A program made the position numbers and the translations under genes. The notes beneath the pieces were generated by a model. The model saw nothing but the letters and a program-made list of their open reading frames with translations, did not search any database and was not told the origin of the DNA. From contig JAWWAC010000021.1 in NCBI GenBank assembly GCA_033721915.1, positions 1-46,094 of the forward strand: a stretch of 46,094 nt of DNA. Direction: 5' to 3'. The stretch is from REBR01 sp033721915 (GTDB lineage Bacteria; Pseudomonadota; Gammaproteobacteria; Pseudomonadales; Oleiphilaceae). Shown piece after piece: positions 43,312 to 46,094 of the stretch; positions within the stretch are counted from its first letter, which is position 1; each line of letters begins with the position of its first letter.

Positions 43312-46094
43312 TCAGGGCTGCGTGTACGGGGAAAGATAGTTCAGAACCAGCTCGCCAGGAGGGATGCGCAGGGTCAGGTCCGTATCCGGGCTTCCGGCAA
43401 ACACATCCCCCAGGCCACCCAGAATGCTGCCACGTACTTCCACATTCAGATCCACCGGCTCCGCATTGCGCAGGGCAATCTGCATGCGCCCGTCATTCAG
43501 GAAGTCGATGGGACCTTGCAGCTTGAGGTTGTCGATAGGGAAACTGCGCAGGTTGTGGTCCAGGTCGGTCAGGTCAATATCAATGGTCAGGTAGGGGGCA
43601 TCCAGGTACACATCCAGCTCAAGCTCGATCTGCAACTGGCCCTCATCGTCCCGGGAGATAAAAGCCGGGAAGGGACGATCACGGTTCTCGCCACCGTAGC
43701 GCATACGCATCATCATGGGCCCGGTGGGGGAGACCTGGTTCTCGCCCACCAGATCCGCCGCGCTGCACAAGAACAGACAGGCCGCCAGCGGCGTGTCATC
43801 AATGCGGATATGCACGTCCAGATCGGTGGTGTACAACACGGAAGGGTCGATCAGTGTCATGACACGGTCATCCGTGCCCGGATCAAGGGCCTGTCCACTG
43901 ATGTCGGTATTGAGCATGCCGGTGAGATAGATGAACTTGTTTTCAGGGCACGTCTGTCCCACCTCGCAGCCGATATTGCCGTCGGCCATCAGGTTGCTGT
44001 CCACGCTTCCCGGCACCACGTCCAGGCCGCTGGTGTTGGCCGTGGCGGAGTAACGGCCATCCACTGGAGGTACGGGAGACTCCTGGGGGTTGATGGCCAG
44101 ATCGGCGTTCACATCATTGGCCGGCAGGTTGCGCAGTGGCGCCAGAGTGCGACTGGCGGGTTCACCACCACGGAAATGGTTGACCAGATCGGGGCCACCG
44201 AAATCCCGTACCGTAAAATCACGTGGCGTTGGGCTGAGCAGACGGGTCTGCAGTGGGAGTCCCGCTTCGGACTGTATCCCGGAGGCGCTGCCGTCCGGGT
44301 CCGAAACCAGGGTGTAGCGATACAGCCGTCCCTGCTGCCAGCGCTGTGCCGGTACCAGGCGGATTTCCCGGGCGCTGGTTTCCAGTACCCAGTCATTCAT
44401 GGGCGCCCAGGCGCCATCCGCGAACTGCTCCAGAAGGACGGTCTCGTCCGCTACCAGGCTGTCCGGATCCATGTTCTGTGAGAAGCGCACGATCAGTGGC
44501 CGGTCCGTCGGGTGCTCAGTGACAGGCAGTGTGTCGTCCGTTGAGCGGCCACCGTCGCAGCGGCCCTGCCGGGTGGCATCCCCGGAGAGCGGCTCCTGCG
44601 GTGTCTTGGCGCAGGGGTAGCCGGGGAGGGTGGTCAGCACCAGTGGCGACTGCTCCACGGAGTCGCCGCTGCTGCCCTGGGCCAGGGTGAAGCCCTGTGT
44701 GGCCACCGGGTCCATGAGCTGGCCATCCAGGCCCTTGAGACCGTTGATCGTGAGATCGTATTGCACGCCGTGACGCAGTGGCTGCTGTGGTCTGAGTGTC
44801 AGTACCGAGCCATTGAGGCGGCTGGAGACAGGCACCGGCTGGCCATCCGCCAGCAGGCTGACGGCATTGGCCAGTGAGCTTCTCAGCAGTGGCCGGTCGA
44901 AGAACAGGATCAGCGGATCACCGGGACGCAGGCTGGCGCTGTTGTCACCGGGCACCCAGGCACTGAGACGGGGGCCCTGGGTGTCCTGGAGACGGGTTTC
45001 CAGTGGGCTGTCAGAGGCCCGCTCAAACCCCTCAAGACGGAACGAGACCAGACCGGTGGCCTGGTCAATACCCAGTATTTCCGGTGCAATCACGGCCACG
45101 GCGTCGATGGAGAGAACCCCGTTTTCGATGGCCACTGTGCCCACCAGAGGCACATTCAGCAGCGCCTGGCCCAGTGCGCTGTTGGAACGGGTGTCCTGGG
45201 TGTTCAGGGCCATGTCCACAAACAGCAGCACATTGCGCGGTGCCCGGCTGCTGTCGCTGTAGGGGTTGGGCACCATGAAGCCGGTGGCATCGGAGAGGAA
45301 GCGCACGCTGATTTCACCGGAAGACAGCCCCGCGGGCTGCACACCGGCCACCTGCACGTCCACTCCGGTGCCACGCAGCAGTGTGCCCCTGGGGATGGAC
45401 ATGGGGGTGCGCTCGCTGAAGGTGCTGAGGCTGGCCAGGTTGGCAAAGATCATGTCCCTGGTACCGCCGGGCTCAGGACCGATGAAAGTCAGGTTGTCAG
45501 GACCCAGCAGGTTGGAGCCCAGGCGAACGGAGTTGAGCAGCTCACCGGTGATGCGGGACTGGCGCTGGCCCTGGTTGTGTGAGACCACCTGCAGTGGCAG
45601 CGGGTCACCCGACTCGGAATCCAGGGGAGTGAAACGGAAATCCGCAAAGCGCCCGGCATTGAGTGAAGCGCCGGTCACGGTGCTGCGGATGCTGTCTGTC
45701 AGTGACAGCTGGTAACGGGTGCCGGGGGCCAGTGGCTCCTCGGGATCCAGTGTCAGGTTCTCGCCCATTACCAGCAGCTGGGCCGGCACCAGCTCGCCAT
45801 CGGGTGTTTCCAGGGAGAGGCTCTCACCGTAGATCACCGTCGCGGGGTCGAGCGGCTCGCTGAAGCTCAGGCGCAGTGAGGCCAGATCCGTCAGGGGGAA
45901 ATGGCTGCCATCGGGGATCATCTCCAGCACGGCAAAGCTGCCGCCGTTACCGCCGAAACCGTTTTCCGGAATCGGTGCCACCCGCTCCAGCAGCGGACCC
46001 GTCCGGGACAGACGGGTAGTGAAGTTCACCCCGCCGTCCGGGAAGCTCAGGCCGCGCCCGTTGCTGGCCAGGGGAAGGTCGGTGCGACTGAGAC
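43312..46094 (-). CDS. Large secreted or cell-surface protein with Ig-like (SbsA/Big_5-type) domains, 5' end missing
   Basis: At least 926 residues; the frame is open to the window edge, so a GTG at 46029 is not taken as the start. At least three bacterial Ig-like units of the SbsA type are visible, each with the (L/I)xxxFSxxxDPxS pattern: LRLSFSEPLDPATV, PLILFFDRPLLRSSL and LIVRFSQNMDPDSLV, each ending in an LxPGxxYxLxL-like strand (LAPGTRYQLSLTD, LRHGVQYDLTING, WQQGRLYRYTLVSD). The last 300 residues are a different beta-rich part with alternating LDVYLDAPYLTIDIDLTDLD and Cys-rich CLFLCSAADL. It resembles AupB-type partners of FadL-like alkane porins, from memory; localisation cannot be judged without the N-terminus. 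Confidence 0.75.
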   Translation of the reverse strand, partial: LSRTDLPLASNGRGLSFPDGGVNFTTRLSRTGPLLERVAPIPENGFGGNGGSFAVLEMIPDGSHFPLTDLASLRLSFSEPLDPATVIYGESLSLETPDGELVPAQLLVMGENLTLDPEEPLAPGTRYQLSLTDSIRSTVTGASLNAGRFADFRFTPLDSESGDPLPLQVVSHNQGQRQSRITGELLNSVRLGSNLLGPDNLTFIGPEPGGTRDMIFANLASLSTFSERTPMSIPRGTLLRGTGVDVQVAGVQPAGLSSGEISVRFLSDATGFMVPNPYSDSSRAPRNVLLFVDMALNTQDTRSNSALGQALLNVPLVGTVAIENGVLSIDAVAVIAPEILGIDQATGLVSFRLEGFERASDSPLETRLQDTQGPRLSAWVPGDNSASLRPGDPLILFFDRPLLRSSLANAVSLLADGQPVPVSSRLNGSVLTLRPQQPLRHGVQYDLTINGLKGLDGQLMDPVATQGFTLAQGSSGDSVEQSPLVLTTLPGYPCAKTPQEPLSGDATRQGRCDGGRSTDDTLPVTEHPTDRPLIVRFSQNMDPDSLVADETVLLEQFADGAWAPMNDWVLETSAREIRLVPAQRWQQGRLYRYTLVSDPDGSASGIQSEAGLPLQTRLLSPTPRDFTVRDFGGPDLVNHFRGGEPASRTLAPLRNLPANDVNADLAINPQESPVPPVDGRYSATANTSGLDVVPGSVDSNLMADGNIGCEVGQTCPENKFIYLTGMLNTDISGQALDPGTDDRVMTLIDPSVLYTTDLDVHIRIDDTPLAACLFLCSAADLVGENQVSPTGPMMMRMRYGGENRDRPFPAFISRDDEGQLQIELELDVYLDAPYLTIDIDLTDLDHNLRSFPIDNLKLQGPIDFLNDGRMQIALRNAEPVDLNVEVRGSILGGLGDVFAGSPDTDLTLRIPPGELVLNYLSPYTQP

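Overview
The window is about 46 kb of G+C-rich (roughly 60%) chromosomal DNA from a gammaproteobacterium. It is densely packed, with short spacers and many 1-4 bp start/stop overlaps. A complete leucine/isovalerate (liu) operon, an RssB/RssC-type regulator pair, ETF genes, a type II secretion operon and a FadL-like porin beside a large Ig-like protein all suggest an aerobic, lipid- or hydrocarbon-using marine lineage near Marinobacter, Alcanivorax or Pseudomonas. That placement is inferred from gene content only. No rRNA, tRNA, insertion sequence, prophage or CRISPR array was found, so this reads as core chromosome, not a mobile island.

Layout. (1) 1-171: 5' end of an exonuclease III gene. 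(2) 271-7208, minus strand: an eight-gene fatty-acid-modifying operon of acyl-CoA desaturase, NTF2-like protein, short-chain dehydrogenase, FAD oxidoreductase, DUF1365, cyclopropane-fatty-acid-synthase-like methyltransferase, DUF2878 membrane protein and an exported protein of unknown function. A second FAD enzyme (7323-8339) diverges from it across a spacer carrying an 11-bp inverted repeat. (3) 8313-16605: an HD phosphohydrolase, response regulator/PP2C plus STAS pair (rssB/rssC-like), gpsA, sixA, a class V aminotransferase, a radical SAM protein, a DUF1285 protein and a SlyD-type prolyl isomerase, closed by a strong bidirectional terminator. (4) 16813-21690: etfD divergent from etfBA across a 386-bp control region with a perfect 20-bp palindrome, then a GAPDH-family gene. 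(5) 21892-31043, minus strand: liuR-A-B-C-D-E and acetoacetyl-CoA synthetase, with a LiuR-type palindrome at the promoter and unusual tandem repeats at two ribosome-binding regions. (6) 31369-40109: type II secretion genes, with gspC divergent from gspEFGHIJKLM; gspD, gspN and gspO are absent here. (7) 40456-41820: glutathione reductase. (8) 41875-46094, minus strand: a FadL-like outer-membrane protein downstream of a very large Ig-like-domain protein cut by the window edge.

How the parts fit. The liu operon takes isovaleryl-CoA to acetyl-CoA and acetoacetate, and the synthetase reactivates acetoacetate. LiuA is expected to pass its electrons to ETF (etfBA) and on to ubiquinone through ETF-QO (etfD), so regions 4 and 5 form one metabolic unit. 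The operon in region 2 appears to introduce a double bond, methylate it and oxidise the product; it resembles the neighbourhoods linked to methylated or furan fatty acids, but its chemistry here is an inference. The last pair resembles alkane-uptake AupA/AupB arrangements.

The most unusual sequence structures are the three exact tandem 22-bp copies of a Shine-Dalgarno/start-codon module between liuD and liuE, which create chained mini-ORFs, and the inverted repeats in the divergent control regions.
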